64,000 bases of DNA, from NCBI RefSeq assembly GCF_004798865.1, contig NW_025335268.1, positions 58,222,374 through 58,286,373 on the forward strand, written 5' to 3'. Shown piece by piece: positions 21,299 to 34,330 of the stretch (the first letter of the stretch is position 1; every line of letters starts with the position of its first letter). A program made the translations under genes and the position numbers. The notes beneath the pieces were generated by a model, which did no database searches, had not been told where the DNA came from, and was given only the letters and a program-made list of their open reading frames with translations. The stretch comes from Varanus komodoensis (lineage: Eukaryota; Chordata; Lepidosauria; Squamata; Varanidae).

Positions 21299-21345
21299 AT
21301 ATCCATATCCATATCCATATCCATATCCATATCCATATCCATCCA
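21216..21345. repeat. Compound microsatellite (CT)n(CA)n(CCATAT)n
   Basis: About 24 CT units (21216-21263), about 16 CA units (21264-21296) and about seven CCATAT units with a closing partial unit. The open frames through it on both strands encode low-complexity peptides and are not genes. Confidence 0.95.
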
Positions 21346-21700
21346 TGGAGTGCTTTTCTTGGGTGGAATGGAAACTACTACTGGAACAGATTTGCCCTAC
21401 CCCCTGCAGCCCCCCACCTGCTCCAGATGGTTGGGGAACCCTTGGGAACAGTTTTGGTGCATACATGGGACTGCAGAGAGGAGGAGAGGATGGGGAATTC
21501 CTATTGCTCATGTAACTATTGGATCCAACTCTGGTGTTTCTGTGCTCTGACAAGCACACCTGCTACATGTTTTGGTTTCTCTGTTGTTCCTGATCAGCAG
21601 AAGCAAGCAGCAAAATCACTTCCAACAAAAGGCTTAGCAAACTTACCTTTCCTTTCTGCCCTGGCCTCTGCTTGCCTTTCTTCTTTCCTACTAGATGCCA
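21346..21700. other. Intergenic sequence next to the compound microsatellite
   Basis: No element recognised until the CR1 fragment begins. Confidence 0.35.
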
Positions 21701-21702
21701 AC

Positions 21703-21960
21703 AACATTGGATCAGATGGCTTCAAAAGGAGATTAGACTAACCCATGAAGAATAGAACTGCCAGTGCCATATGTCTCTGAATGGCTATATAAATGTAATG
21801 TCAATAAGGCTCAGAATACCATTGGCGGGAAGGGCTAGTGCTTCGAGCCCTGCATGTGGTCTTCTCAGAGGCACCAAACTGAAGGGGTGGCAGTCTAGAT
21901 GGATCTTTGGTCTGAGCCAGCAGGACACAATATTCTCCTGCCTGGTGTCAACCTACATCT
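21703..21960 (+). mobile_element. CR1-type LINE 3'-end fragment
   Basis: GATGGCTTCAAAAGGAGATTAGAC begins a block matching the end of ORF2 and the 3' UTR of squamate CR1 elements, which continues with ATGGATCTTTGGTCTGAGCC near the tail. It is short and decayed. Confidence 0.7.
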
Positions 21961-24435
21961 AGCGGTCAATTGTAGCAGGTCAAACAACAAAGCATATCGC
22001 AGTTAGTGTCACACAATGAGCTATAGGCGTTCAGTGGAGCATGTTTTTTTTCTTTTTGTTCTACATATATCTTTTTTCTCTAGATACTGTAAAAAGGAAA
22101 TAGATCAAGGATATTCAAGAGAAGTTTGGTATACCTGTGCAGGACAAATTAGCTGGGACAAATGCACTGCTTGTTTAATGGACTGGCAGATGGTCTATCC
22201 TGTTCAGACAATGTAACCAAATATGTTCTTGAATATGGAAGCAAAGAACCTCTGAAAGTCATAGTCTGTATCTTCTTTTTGATAATGTGATTTGAAAATA
22301 GCATTAATAAACATTTTCATCATTTTGATATCTATCTAAATCCTCTACATGTATACTTTATATAAATGTCCCAAATAATAAATAAATAATCCTATCCAAG
22401 ATGTTCATACTTCTTCAGAACGTGAAAAGAGGAATTTCCTAAAGCTGTTTTCTTTGATAATGATAACACTGAGGGGCAGATTTACAGGCAGAAATGAGGA
22501 GACAATAGTTATCTCTTCCTTTGCCAGTTGATATTTCCTCCCCTGGTGGTATTATTTTTAATTTGATTAGCTTTGATTAGCTTTGATTTAATTTCTATTA
22601 CTTTCCCAGAAGTTGGAATTCAGAAGTATATGAGATGAGAGGCTACTGGAAGAAATGACCAAGAATAGAAAAGAGGCAAATGTGGGGGAAATTGGCAGTG
22701 GTAGGAAAAGTTTAACATGCTTTCCTCTAATCCTTCCCTACAAGTGGCTTATCCTGCTTCATCCCAGTTGTTTTAGCAAACACAACACATTTTCCAATAT
22801 AACATCTAGTTCAGCTCAGCATGTGCATAGGAGAAAGAGAAAAATGCAGTGAGGAACGAGCAATACATAGTTTAGTAAGACAGTTAAGACAAACTGCCAA
22901 TCAGTGAGCACTTTTGAAATTTTGAACGTTCTGAAATATTTGTAGACATATTTCCCTGACTGTTATGACACTGGGCAGAGTTAAAGCAATGATGGTTTTT
23001 CATGTTAGAATTAACTGAATGTTGATCTTGGTATGAAAATACTTCCACAGCGATTGATCCACCACTACATATTTGTGTCATGAATTGTGGGTATAATTAG
23101 GCAAAATGAGAACAGGTGGCATGTCTGATTAGTATTCTTTCAAACAGGCTTGAGATCGCTCTCTCTCTCATTCTTTCTTCCTTTATTCCGAGACAAAATA
23201 AGTATAAGTTAGTTGTGAAAAATCTCTTTTTCTACCCAAGGGCCAAGTTCAGATTCAAATAAGATCTGCAGGCGTTGATTCCTGCAGTGGGCATGATCAA
23301 ACTACCAGCATGCTGTAGCTTCAGGTTCTTGCTGCCAGTACTGAAGAGGGGTTTCAGCCTTGTAGAATAGTGAGGAAAGGTATCTAAAAGCCTGGACATG
23401 CAGATTGGGTTGGGGCTTCCAGACCCCTGACATACCTGGATTGTAGACAGGAGCTCAGTCTAGGCAACCTGGGGACAAGGAAGAAGGGGACAGGAAAACT
23501 GAATGGATTGGGCATGTAACAAATACCCTTGTCAGGACAGAGAATGAAGAAAGCAAACAACAGTGGAATCAAAGTCAGAAATCTGCGGGTTCTTGGGAAA
23601 CAATATCCAAAGAAAGCAGAGTGCAGAAGAGAGTCCAAGGCAAGCTGAACTGCAAACCTGAAAAAACACTTTGCTGACACTCCCTTGCTAATGTAACTTC
23701 AACGGGTGGCAAAGAGAGGAATAATGCCAGACCCAAACTGGTTGCACTCACAAAAGCTATCAGTCACCAGGCATTCTCATTCAGAGGTGAAGCAGTGCAG
23801 GCAATTGAGCTGCAGTTCACTAGCTGCAATGAAACGCCCCATTAATCACATCTGCCTTCAGAAAAGGAAATGCCAGTCCTTGCCTGAGATGTGTGCCTCC
23901 ACTGGTGTTTGAACCATTGGGAAACAAATTCCTTCTCAAAGTGGTTCTAGCTAACAGGGTCTGGATTTATTTGTCAATTAACTTCTCCAAAAAGTATATG
24001 CATTGATCCTGTTTTTAACTTCAGCCAAGCTCAGTCTAAGAAGAAATGGGTCTAAGCTGAATAAGGGGCAGTGTGACTTCACTTAGGTTGCTATCACTTG
24101 TCCACGCTAGTTCCCCCTGCTCCCCTGCCATCCACAATAGCCTGAAACTGAGAAATAGAGAGGTGAAGCATTCCCCTGGCATGAACAGAAGTCGCAGGGA
24201 AAGCTTCATTTCTGCATGGCAGGCTGTTAAAAGTATAGGAGCAGCCTGAAATCCTGGCTTCACTCAGAGAAGTCTACAGACATGAAGTATTTCTTAACTT
24301 TTAAGAACTTGGGCCCATATGCTAAACTTATTTAGGATGTAGCCCTATACATGCTCAATCAGAAACAAGTCCTGCAGGTCCAAGCTTTCCCCAGCCAACC
24401 ATGCTGTTTAAACATGCACATGACTGAGTTAATAT
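21961..24435. other. Intergenic sequence without recognised genes
   Basis: Mostly AT-rich. A duplicated ATTAGCTTTGATT unit occurs near 22565-22585 and a CT-rich run near 23158-23190. The region 23390-23930 has repeat-like texture but I cannot name a family. No exon signal is seen. Confidence 0.4.
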
Positions 24436-24615
24436 TATTACAGAATCACAGAATAGCTGAGTTAGAAGGGGCCGGAAGGACACCAAGTTAAACCATCCCT
24501 CTCAGAGGGCTGTCCATTAGCATTACATTGCATTTATATTCTACCCTTTCCCCTCTTGTGAGGAACCTAAGAAGCTTAAATAGCTCCATTTTATCATCAC
24601 AACATCCCATAAGAA
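24436..24615 (-). mobile_element. CR1 3'-end fragment plus SINE/L2-like tail
   Basis: ACAGAATCACAGAATAGCTG followed by GTTAGAAGGGGCC is the reverse complement of a CR1-type 3' terminus (24438-24510). It is followed by a CATTTATATTCTACCCTTTC segment typical of LINE/SINE 3' tails (24525-24615). Confidence 0.6.
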
Positions 24616-24719
24616 TAACCCAAACATAGTATGTTTCTTGATCAGTGACTTACTGGAGATCAACTCTTAGTAGAACAGACGGACCACACATCTCTGATTG
24701 TCAAGGCTATCCACACACA

Positions 24720-25515
24720 AATAAATGTTATAAGAAGATTTGATTTTAGCAGTGTTAAACAATGTCAGATTAAATTGCCAAAGTCATAATGTCCTCATAC
24801 AAATCTATGGTGGAACTACAGCTGGAATACTGTGTATAATAATACTTTTTGTCCTACCTCAAAAAGGATATTATAGATTTGGAAAACTACAGAAATGGGT
24901 AAGAAAAATGGTCAAGCTGCCTGGAGCAACTTCCATATGAGGAAAGGTGACAATGTCTGGGATTGTTTAGTTTAGAAGAATGGTGAGTAAAGGTAACAAG
25001 GTAGATATGTACAAAATTGATAGGCAGGCATTGTTCTCCATTAGGATAGGCTGGACATGCACATGGTAGGCATGTCATGAGTGGAGCCGGCTGGAGCTGT
25101 GGGCCAGACTAGATGGCCCAGGAGGACCCTTCTGACTCACTCTGTTTCTATTTCTTATAATGGGTTATCCCATGAAGCTGATTGGTGGGAGATTCAAGAC
25201 TGCTAAAAGGAAGCACTTCTTCTCACAGCTCATATTTAAACTATGATGTTCACTGCCACAAGATGTCATAATACCAAACTGAATGGCTTTAAAAGGGGTT
25301 TAGACAAATTCATGGAGGCTAAGGCTATTAATGGTTATAGTCCTGATGGTTATATGCTACCTCCAGTACTAGAGGTGGCATGCCTATGCATATCAGTTGC
25401 TGGGAACCAAAGCAAGGAAATGCCCTCTTGTCCTGCTGGTTGGTCCTTGTGTGAACAAAATATTGGACCAGTAAGACCATTGGTCTAATTCAGCATGGTG
25501 GTTCATATATTCTTA
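24720..25515 (+). mobile_element. CR1-type LINE 3' portion
   Basis: The order of landmarks matches CR1 elements: TACAAATCTATGGTGGAACT, CTCAAAAAGGATATTATAGA, CCATATGAGGAAAGGTGACA, CATGAAGCTGATTGGTGGGA, GGCTTTAAAAGGGGTTTAGA and a closing TTGGTCTAATTCAGCATGG. It covers the end of ORF2 and the 3' UTR. Insertions, deletions and stops show it is inactive. An internal segment around 25010-25140 is rearranged relative to the expected order. Confidence 0.85.
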
Positions 25516-28500
25516 ATTCTTACACCAAAATGCAGTACAGCAAGAGTGGAATTGAATGGGAAGGTGAATGGAAAGCAATGCTTTGACTATTTCAGAAGCA
25601 TTCTGGTCAGAAGATGTAATGCCTTGCTCAGCCCAGGGTTCTGGTGCATGTATTATGTTCCACATGTATGATACATGCATAGATACCTATGCATGGATAC
25701 ATCAGGCCTTTACAGCGCTTTAAAGCTAAAGATGGATGCTTGTAATATGAACATTAAGATAGGGGGTGGGGAAGGAAATCATCTTTTTAGTGCCACTTCT
25801 ACAGTGCAACCCTGAAAAAATGGTCATGAAAAGAGCATGTGGATCAAAGGATTGTGAACAGATTGAAAGGTGCTTAATTAATCTGTTTCCAGCTGACTTG
25901 CTTTTAGCCAATTAATTGCACACAGTATTATGACATTGCCTTACACATCAGGTTCCAAAGGCATTTAGTCAATGCCATGTTCCCTTTCTTCTGTTCAGCA
26001 CAATGGTGTTTTGGACCGCATAGAGTCATTTATCAGGCTTGTGCAACTTTCTTTAAAAAATGGCCATCCTCTCTCTTCATTATTTGTGTCCAAGGAGCAT
26101 CACAAGACTTAAGCTCACCACCTAAAATAACAAAAAGTTCAAACCCAGCTAGAAGATAAAGAACGATAAAGTCAGTAAGCACATCCACAGCTGGGAAGTA
26201 TAGTCATGCTTAACTAGGACCAGCGTCAAAGGGTAGACATGGTCAGGCTCCTGCTGAGAGCCCACACTTCCACCGGGGGCCACTGACAAGAACCCCCTGG
26301 CTTTGCTCCTCTTCCTCATCACTGCAAGCTCCTTGCTCATCCGTCTCTCGCTCTGGCTTGGGCAATAGCGGAGATGTGAAAAGGAGCTGTAGGTGCAACC
26401 CCGGCTGCTCTTTGGCTCTCTCTTGTCAAGCAGGCAAACACTACTAACAGTGATGGTAAAGATGAGGAGCAAGAGCAGCTGATTACAATGGTGCCAGGAA
26501 GTTCACCTCCCCAAGGAGGGTGTCCACTGAGAGTGTCTTGCCTAAGAGCCCCTAGAAACCTGGACTCAGCACCACCTGCAGCAAAGGCCTGGTGAAAGGG
26601 CAGCTCCTGTCCTCATGGTACAACAGCCGATGCCTCACTAAAATGTCACCTTCATGAACTGCTTGGTCTTTTACTGTGGCTTTAGAATCCATGACGAATA
26701 ATATCTGATAAGGCATCTTCTCATTCCTAGGAGCTGCATTATATTCTGACACTGGGGAATCCTGAGGAAGTGAATGAGGTCTATAGATAGGTGTGGTTAT
26801 GTATTGGATTCTGGAACAAGGCTTGTAATATGAGCATGGGACTGCCACACTTCTGGGAATTAGCATATGTTCTGTGTATATCGCAAGTGCAGCAAATTCC
26901 AAAGAAAAGATGTTACCTGCACATACAGGGCATAATATTTGCATTATAGCATATGTACAGAGTACATACAGAGCAGCATTGCATGTACACCTACATACTG
27001 AACCAATTACAAAGGTCCGTTTACATCCTCCTCCTCCTCTTATTACATTGCATATAATATATGCGGGATCTGGGAAGCAAGTGTGTATACAAAGAGAGTA
27101 TATAAATTCAGACCATAATCTGTAATAGCATGTATTGTCTATGCTAATTTCTTTGTGGGGTATGAGCAGATACTATACTATACTATACTATACTATATAC
27201 TATACAGTATAATGTGCTATGATCATTGATCATCACATAATTTGATGTGCTAAACACATGAGGAAAGCATGCATGTGGTTCTAGTTTATTTGTATTAATC
27301 ACTCTATAAATGAAACAGAACTGTGGCCACATGCATGGTGTCTATCAATCCACAGCAAGGTGACAGAGCTAAGAGGTATGTGTTGTCATAAACATCTTTA
27401 GTTCTAGGTATAATCATCACACACTGAAACAACATTTTGAAAGCAAAAAGAGCTGATGGCAAACCCATCTAGCAGATTAGTGTACAATTTCACAGTGCTA
27501 GTATTTAGCACGCTCTTACCCTCACTAGTGGTTGTTTAAATATTGTTGACACTTTGCATATAAGGCCATTGACAGTAAGTGGTTCAAACTAGTGAGTACT
27601 TGTCAAAGACCTCCTGGGGTTTTGCTCTGTATGAAACTGAAGTATCCAATCACCTCATGGGTAAACAACAGGTCCTTCTGGTTCAGTTTCCTATTTTCTG
27701 CTTAAGAGAAAGTGATTCAGAAATATGCTCAACAGGAAGTAACCAAGGTGTGTAGTTCTTCACAAAAGGAGAAAGTGAGTTGGGCTGACAAATTCAGCCC
27801 CAAAATTCAACACAAAATGCATCAGGAGCTGAAGCACCACACTTGATTTTATATATGCATAATTACCGTGAAATACAGACATGTTATCAATTTCTCCTGC
27901 CCATCCTCACAACTCCACTACATGCTGCTGCCTCTATGTCAGAAGTGAACTATTAACTGGATTTAAAGAAAATGAATGCTATAATTTTCCCATGGGCTTT
28001 TCCCATGCAAATGGGTGCAAAGTCATAAAGGACAAGGAACAGGGTGTGACATCAAATCTCCACTCATTAAATGTGTGCGTGTGTATAATACAAGTGTTTG
28101 GAGATGCAAGTGTGTCTCTGATTTCAATTCACACTTCAGCTGTTAGATGAAAAGAACCTGAATAACCAATATTTAATTATTGGAATAATAATGCTAATAA
28201 ATTCTAATAAAATAATATGAACAGTTATATAAATGGAAGGTTCTTTAAAATCTGATAGATGTATAATTGATAATATAATTAAAAATTAAATGATCTGGAT
28301 GATCACTGAAGCACCATTGGGAACATGTCCAAACTCAGGAACCCCTGGAACATTAGCAGTCCACCCTCTTCTTCTACTTTGCCCTTGTTAAATAGCTCAG
28401 TTCAGTCTCACATCACCTTAGGTTCCAGGAAGGCTAACTGATTTCATACTGAGTGTATTTTCCAACCATCCACCATGTGGTAACCATGTGTTAAAATGGC

Positions 28501-28984
28501 GACTGAGTCCCAGTTCTTGGGGCATTTGCTCACTGAAGGATGCCCATGCCCTGCCTCTCAACAACAGGCAGAAGGAGTCTCTGCACAGACACCATGTTGC
28601 ACAGGGGATCAATCTGTGCAATTTCTCACTCTCACTCAAAAGTACTGGTGGAAGCAAATTTACCCCCTTGTCATTGCAACAGCCCCTCCAGATCAGATCC
28701 CCCAAATACTGCAGATAGTCGGGGGACCTTGCTAAATGGGGTATGTTGTGGTGCAGGGAAAGGGGATCCCTGAAAATCAAAGGGAGTCACTTTCCCTTCT
28801 GTCTATAGAAGATAGATTGTGAATATAAATCCTATGGACCAGTTCCCATGATCAGACAGACCACCCTTGCTTAAATAAACCACAGCGGCTTATTTTAATC
28901 TCTAACAGTTTAATGGTGCACCCTGGGCACTATTTCTCTGATTACCTATTGCTATCCTGGTGGCAAGGTCTGTTTGAGGAGGAT
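25516..28984. other. Intergenic sequence, mostly unassigned
   Basis: Contains a (TACTA)n run at 27171-27205. The block 26150-26560 has a texture I associate with an unnamed squamate interspersed repeat (GATGGTAAAGATGAGGAGCA). AT-rich sequence at 28160-28300 carries TAATA-type low complexity. No gene is supported. Confidence 0.4.
27171..27205. repeat. (TACTA)n microsatellite
   Basis: About six TACTA pentamers followed by a degenerate end. Confidence 0.9.
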
Positions 28985-30575
28985 AAACTCCAAATAACCC
29001 TACAACAGGCCATCAATAGTGATGATGATTTTCATTTCTATACTACCTAATAGCCAAAGTTCTTCAGGTAGTTCACATCAATTTATCCAAAAAGCAATAA
29101 AAATGCATATACAAAAAGACAGTGTCAAATTCCAATATACAAAATTTAAAACAGTTTACACATCTAAAATAATTTCAATAAAAACTATAGACCTGTTAAA
29201 ACAGTTGATATTTCAGTTATATGCCTTTAACTGCCTGGGAGCAGAGGGCAGGTTTTACCTGATTCTGAAAAGGTGACAGTGTTGGTTCCAGGTGGGTGTT
29301 CATGGGGAGACCATCCCATAACCAGGGGGCGGGGGGGGGGTCACTACTGAGAAGTCTGTCCTCCATATTGCTTCTTTCTGGGCCTCCTTTGCAGGTGGCA
29401 TTTGAAGGAAGACTTACAGTAGATGCAAAGTGTAGTGCCTGGATACACTGAGGTCAGGAGAGGTGTTCTGCGTGGTATTTGGGCTTCCAAACTGGGTAGG
29501 GCTTTATCGATTCAAACTAGCACCTTGAATCGGGCACAGAAGCCTATAGGCAGCCAATACACGTTGGCCAGAATTAGTCTTATATGTTCTGACCTGCAGC
29601 TTCTGAACAGTCTTAAAGGGCAGCCCTGCATAGTGCGCATTGCAGCAATCTGATTCAGAGATCCCAGAGTGTAAATTACTGAAATGAGGCTATCCCTGTC
29701 CAGATAAGAGAAAAGCAAAGCTACCATCTAAAGGCTGGAAGGCAGTTTGCATCACCTGGGCCTCAAAGATGGATCAAGGAGAACTCCCAAGCTATGAACT
29801 TTCTCTTTCAAGGAGACTGAAACCCCATCCAGAACAGGTTGAACATTCTCCATCTAGTCAGAAGAGCCATCCACCACCAACTTCTCCATCTTGTCTGGAC
29901 TGAGCCTCAGTGTCTTAGTTTCAGTTTCTTTCAGCATCCTGTCCTTTGTCACAGTCAGGCTCCAGCTTAGCACATCCATAGCCTCACCTGGTGAGGATGA
30001 AAGGGAGAAACAGAACCCATGAGAGCACACCCCCAGACTGAATGATCCCACTACGTGGTTTCATGTAAATGCTAAACTGAATGGGGAGAGGACCAGATCA
30101 CTATCCCCATACCTACCTGGAAAAAAAAACCCAAATCTAGAGTGTGCTCTACTGTGTGTCTTGGGCTGATGTCATGCTGGGACAGTCCCATGGTTTTCAT
30201 GCAGACCATGAGATCCTGAGCTGCTCCAGACAAGGTGTCCATGGCATGAAAGTTAACATCCTCCAAAACAACAGCTTGGGGAAACCCAGCATCTCATCCA
30301 AGACCTCTTATGTCAGCTCAGATAAGGAATCTGTTGAGCAGCGTGGTGGGCAGTACACTACCAGAATCCCTCAATTGCCTCTGCCAAGTTGCAAAAGCTC
30401 AAGATGTATCCTGGCTGAGTCCAGATGATACAGCAAACCATACGTGGGCAGGTAATTAGGCAAAGGGTACCCCAAATACTTTGCCATATACTGGAGATTA
30501 AAGCAAGTGGCCAATCCATGGCTTAGTTTGAATGCATGAACTAGATTTATGTCTTTGCGACACTCACAGGGCAAT
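28985..30575 (-). mobile_element. L2-clade LINE, endonuclease and reverse transcriptase remnants
   Basis: The longest LINE in the window. From its 5' side (high coordinates): an endonuclease part (about 30560-30070) with the NFHAMDTLSGAAQDL...MGLSQHDISP...HTLDL pattern; a gap where most of the RT should be; the post-YADD LRLSPDKMEKLVV motif (about 29905-29860); a VLDGVSVSLKEKVHSLGVLL-like region; then the C-terminal ANVYWLPIGFCARFKVLV motif (about 29565-29512); and a 3' UTR ending in an AT-rich tail near 28985. The large internal deletion and several frame breaks make it inactive. It is typical of the L2/CR1 superfamily in reptiles. Confidence 0.85.
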
Positions 30576-31959
30576 TCTGTTCACACAACAAACTGCTTGT
30601 ATGATGTATTTATAGATGCATGATGAATGGGTATCCCCAATTCCCCCATTTTAGAAGTGGAGGGAAAGGAAAGATTTTTTTAAAAAGTTACAATCTGCAA
30701 TTAGGAAAGGAAAGGATCAGAAATCAACCCTAAATAATTATTCTGCATTCTCACAGTGACAAACCTGTGTCTGTGGTATATCCAGACTGTAAGTGGAAGT
30801 TCCACATGATTAAATGTCCCTCCGCACAAAAGGGTTGCTTGTACATAAAAATCTTCCAAATTACAGAAAACAGAAGGTGAAACTTCTTACTGAAATTAGT
30901 TTTCTGCATGAAGGGGTTTTTTTAAAATTTTTGTATGGAAGAGCAGTGAGAACTTGATTTATGCTACACACTTTTGTTGACTTTGCCTCACAGTTTTAGT
31001 TTAAGTATTCTTATATCTCCTGATGTGTGTGTGTATATGTATGAACAGTTCTGTTAATACAAGCTATAATGCAGAGGTGGGCAACGTATGGGCCACATGT
31101 GCCCCTTGGCATCTAGGGTGGGCCTTGCCACTGCCCCCATGCTGGTAAAATTTGACAACATGACAACAAAAAAGAAACAAGAAAAGAAATCAGGCCTTCT
31201 CACTGAAATTTGGTGGCAAGCCACAATGGAGACATAAAAGAGGCAAATGTTGCTAAACCAGCTCAATTTGTCCCCTTTTCAGCCTTCTATTGTTGTTCGC
31301 AGCCAAAATGTGGGAATGGGAGGCAGCCCCCAGAGTTGCCCATTCTTCCCAAATCTTACCCTGACTTTCAATTCTCCTCAGATCTTTGTACATTTTATAA
31401 GTATAGCTCCATCACTCTTGCTGGGAAAACACAGATTGGTGTATGCAGTGATGGGCAGCAAAGCAATCAGATTGCTAAAAAGTAGCCAAGGCTACTTTTT
31501 CCCACAGTCCAGCACCAGAAATTATTTCCCAACAGCATCAAATTTTATAAAATGGCACCATCACACCCCTTTTAGGAGAACCTGTTTGGATCATTCCTGT
31601 TGATTCTTCAGTGAGGCATTGGGAGACGACTGCAGAATCTTCCTGGCCTAATGCAATTCTATGTAGTCATCATGACAATGTCATGTAAAAGGCTCCCCCC
31701 TTCCCCCAGCTTTAAGAAGTCAAAGCAGCTGTACAAAGAAGCTTGCTTGCTACATCTGTCTCAAGATGAACAGGGCCGCCTCATCCACTGTGCAGAACCC
31801 CTTCCTTGCCCAGCCTCAGACCACGCTTTCTTAGGGTGGGCTAGACTGACAGAGAGAGAGGGAGAAAGAAGCAGCTTTAAAAAGCGTTAATAATGATTAA
31901 TAATAATAATCATTGTTAATAATAAATCTGTGGCATTTTTGTTTCTTAAAGATTGCTGC
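30576..31959. other. Intergenic sequence, no gene
   Basis: AT-rich sequence. A GCAGAGGTGGGCAACGTATGGGCC segment near 31071-31094 resembles termini of hAT-type DNA elements. A TAATAAT-rich run occurs at about 31889-31924. Nothing else is recognised. Confidence 0.35.
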
Positions 31960-32375
31960 TGACAAATCTATCTATTTGGGGCAAATTGTCAGTGAGAAAC
32001 TTCCGCTCGAACTCTTTGGGACAAAACTGGCTCTTTGAAAGGATAAATCCCATTGCATGAAGGCCCGAACAATGGCCAAATGTGTTGCTGTTGCCTTTGC
32101 TGCTGCTGCTGCTGGGGCTGGGCCTCTGACAAAGGGCGGATTAATTGGTGCCGTGGCTGACTGGTTCGAGATGGCTCCACTCAGAGTGCGCCGCGGGGAG
32201 CCCCATTGACTGGGCCCCGAGTCCCACTTTTCACAAACTCCAAACAAAAGTCAATTTCTTTCTTATAAGGCTGGGGAGAAAGCGAGAGAGAGGGAGAGGG
32301 AGATCGCTTGGTGTTTGAGCTGGGGAAGGTGACTTGTTGGATTAGAAGACGTCATGCTCTCCCTGGCTGTCTCTT
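31960..32375. promoter_or_regulatory. Candidate conserved enhancer cluster at 32 kb
   Basis: A sharply bounded, repeat-free, higher-GC block with ATCTATTTGGGGC, CGAACAATGGCC (SOX core), GGATTAATTGGTG (homeodomain), CCCATTGACTGGGCC and AGAAGACGTCATG (CRE-like). A short (GCT)n run lies at 32098-32113. It stands out from its AT-rich, repeat-strewn surroundings. Confidence 0.5.
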
Positions 32376-32571
32376 TTTCTCATGCTTTAAAGTTATGTCC
32401 CCAAGAACATAAAAGTTGAGGGGATGGGGGTGGGAAAGCGACTCATCTGTTTGGATGCACATGTCTCTTTTTCCCTGTTGCATAAGTTAAACTTGACATT
32501 CTATCTGGAGACTACGAAACTGAACATAACAGCGTGGAGGTAGTGAGGTGCTCATTAACGTTACATTAACC

Positions 32572-32660
32572 TCTTTACTCAGAACTAAGTCCTATTGAGT
32601 TACATGGAGTATATTCCCTCCCAAGGAAGTGTGCATTGCATTGCAGTGTAAAGGTTGTAA
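32572..32660. repeat. Palindromic short repeat, decayed copy
   Basis: ACTCAGAACTAAGTCCTATTGAG, then CCAAGGAAGTGTGCATTGCATTG: both arms recognisable with substitutions. Confidence 0.55.
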
Positions 32661-33838
32661 CACTGGCCCTTGATTTAGCTCAAGATCACTCCCTTAAGTT
32701 TTCTACAGCAATTTGATGGGCAAGAATACTTCCTTTATTTTAACAAGGCCTTGAGAGAACGGCCTGCTGCCCTGTGATCTGACAGAATTGCCAGAGGTTC
32801 CTGTCTTTTTAAAACGTGTTCTCCCAGAGTTGTTATTCCAGAACATCACCGTTGCATAAAACATAACAGATGTCTTCTACCTCAGAATACATCAACTTGG
32901 TCAGAAGGCCATGGAACAGACACCACCAATCTGCTTGAAATGCTCCTTAATTGAAAAATCTAGAACTTGAGTGTTTTTAAATTTTATTAAACAAGTTTTT
33001 TCTTGTAAAATGAGAAACAGATGTCAACCAGAATATGGAAATGAGCTTCAAATTTCCCCATTGTAATGACACATCAGTGTGACACTGAGCACAGAGAAGA
33101 CCATCAAAGATAAACACAAACAAACCATACCAGGCACATTTCAATATTTGTTAATATATTGTGTCAGCATCATTTTAATCTTTCTTTTCAGCTGAAAAAG
33201 ACTCCAGAACAACTTTCAAGTCAGAAGAAACTTCTGATTTAAACAGAAGGAGTCAAATGGAAAGAAAAGGGAAATCAAATGTGTCCAGCTCCCTGTGGAT
33301 TTTGGTTTCCTGCAGTTTTCAAGAGGCTGCGTTTAGAATAGATTTTTTGTATACTACTTAATTACTTCAGTCATTATGATGATTGCATAATAGTTTGTTC
33401 CTTATTTCATCATCATATTCAGAGTTTTTTTTTTTTTTAAATGTGATTCTTATAATACCACACAAGAGAAAAAGATAAAAACATACTCCGTACTTGCAGG
33501 AACCCTCATTTTATTACTGCAATTCTACTTCCTTAGGATATGATACAATCAGACATTGCTGCAGTTACCTTAGGCTCACTTTCTTGATGGCATTTTTAAC
33601 ATTTCCCTTCTATCCATTCCCATCACTTTTATGGCATATACTTTGACACAGTTTTTCCTGGTCTTTCTTCTATTTTTGATGAGTTAGTGTGAAAAAATGC
33701 AACAAAATATATTAATCCAGAGCTACTTCTCTCAAAGGTCCCTAAGATATTGCTTAGGTATAATTACCTAAACTTTGGTGGGTTTTTGTTTGCTTCTTAA
33801 GGGGAAGCAGCTGGGTTTATATATCAATTAAGCTATAG
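32661..33838. other. Intergenic sequence, no call
   Basis: AT-rich sequence with a T-run at 33426-33438. No element or exon is recognised. Confidence 0.4.
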
Positions 33839-34078
33839 AACTTTATTTATTAGATTTATATCCCACCTTTTTTCATACGACGAACTCAAAGTGCCTTACC
33901 TCATTCTCCTGCTCTCAATCTTATCCCCATAATAACAACCCAGCAAGGTAGGTTGGGTTGAGAGTCTGTGACTGGCCCAAAGTCACACAGTTGACTCCAT
34001 GGCTGAGTGCAGATGAAAACCCAAATCGTCTGAGTTGCAATCCTGCACACTTAACCACTACACCACACTAACTCCTTT
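33839..34078 (-). mobile_element. MIR-like tRNA-derived SINE, near full length
   Basis: Reverse-complement landmarks in order: TTTATATCCCACC tail, AGGTAGGTTGGGTTGAGAGT, GACTGGCCCAAAGTCACACA, CTCCATGGCTGAGTG, and TTAACCACTACACCACACTA, which is the reverse of the tRNA-like head (B-box side). Confidence 0.8.
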
Positions 34079-34199
34079 TGAGAATCATCACTTTCTTTAA
34101 AAGCAAACTCAAGACAAGCTGCTATGAAATGAATGGGAGATAACAGCATGCACAAAAAAACTCCAAGTCTTGAAGAAGTACAATCTTAAAAAACAAAAC

Positions 34200-34330
34200 A
34201 AAACTCTAAAGGGGCATTCCCCCCCCCCCCCGCACATACACACTCTCAATGACCCTTAACTCTTAACAGTCCAGCGGCCATGGACCGTTAGTGGTTAGAA
34301 AAGAAAACTGGAGAATTGGAAAGGGTGGGT
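34200..34330. repeat. Poly-C run and flank
   Basis: A run of about 14 C at 34219-34232 lies in otherwise ordinary sequence immediately left of the telomere-like array. Confidence 0.6.

Noticed and set aside
21049-21342. Dipeptide-repeat frames (DMDM..., HIHI..., SLSL...)
   Set aside because: They are translations of a compound microsatellite.
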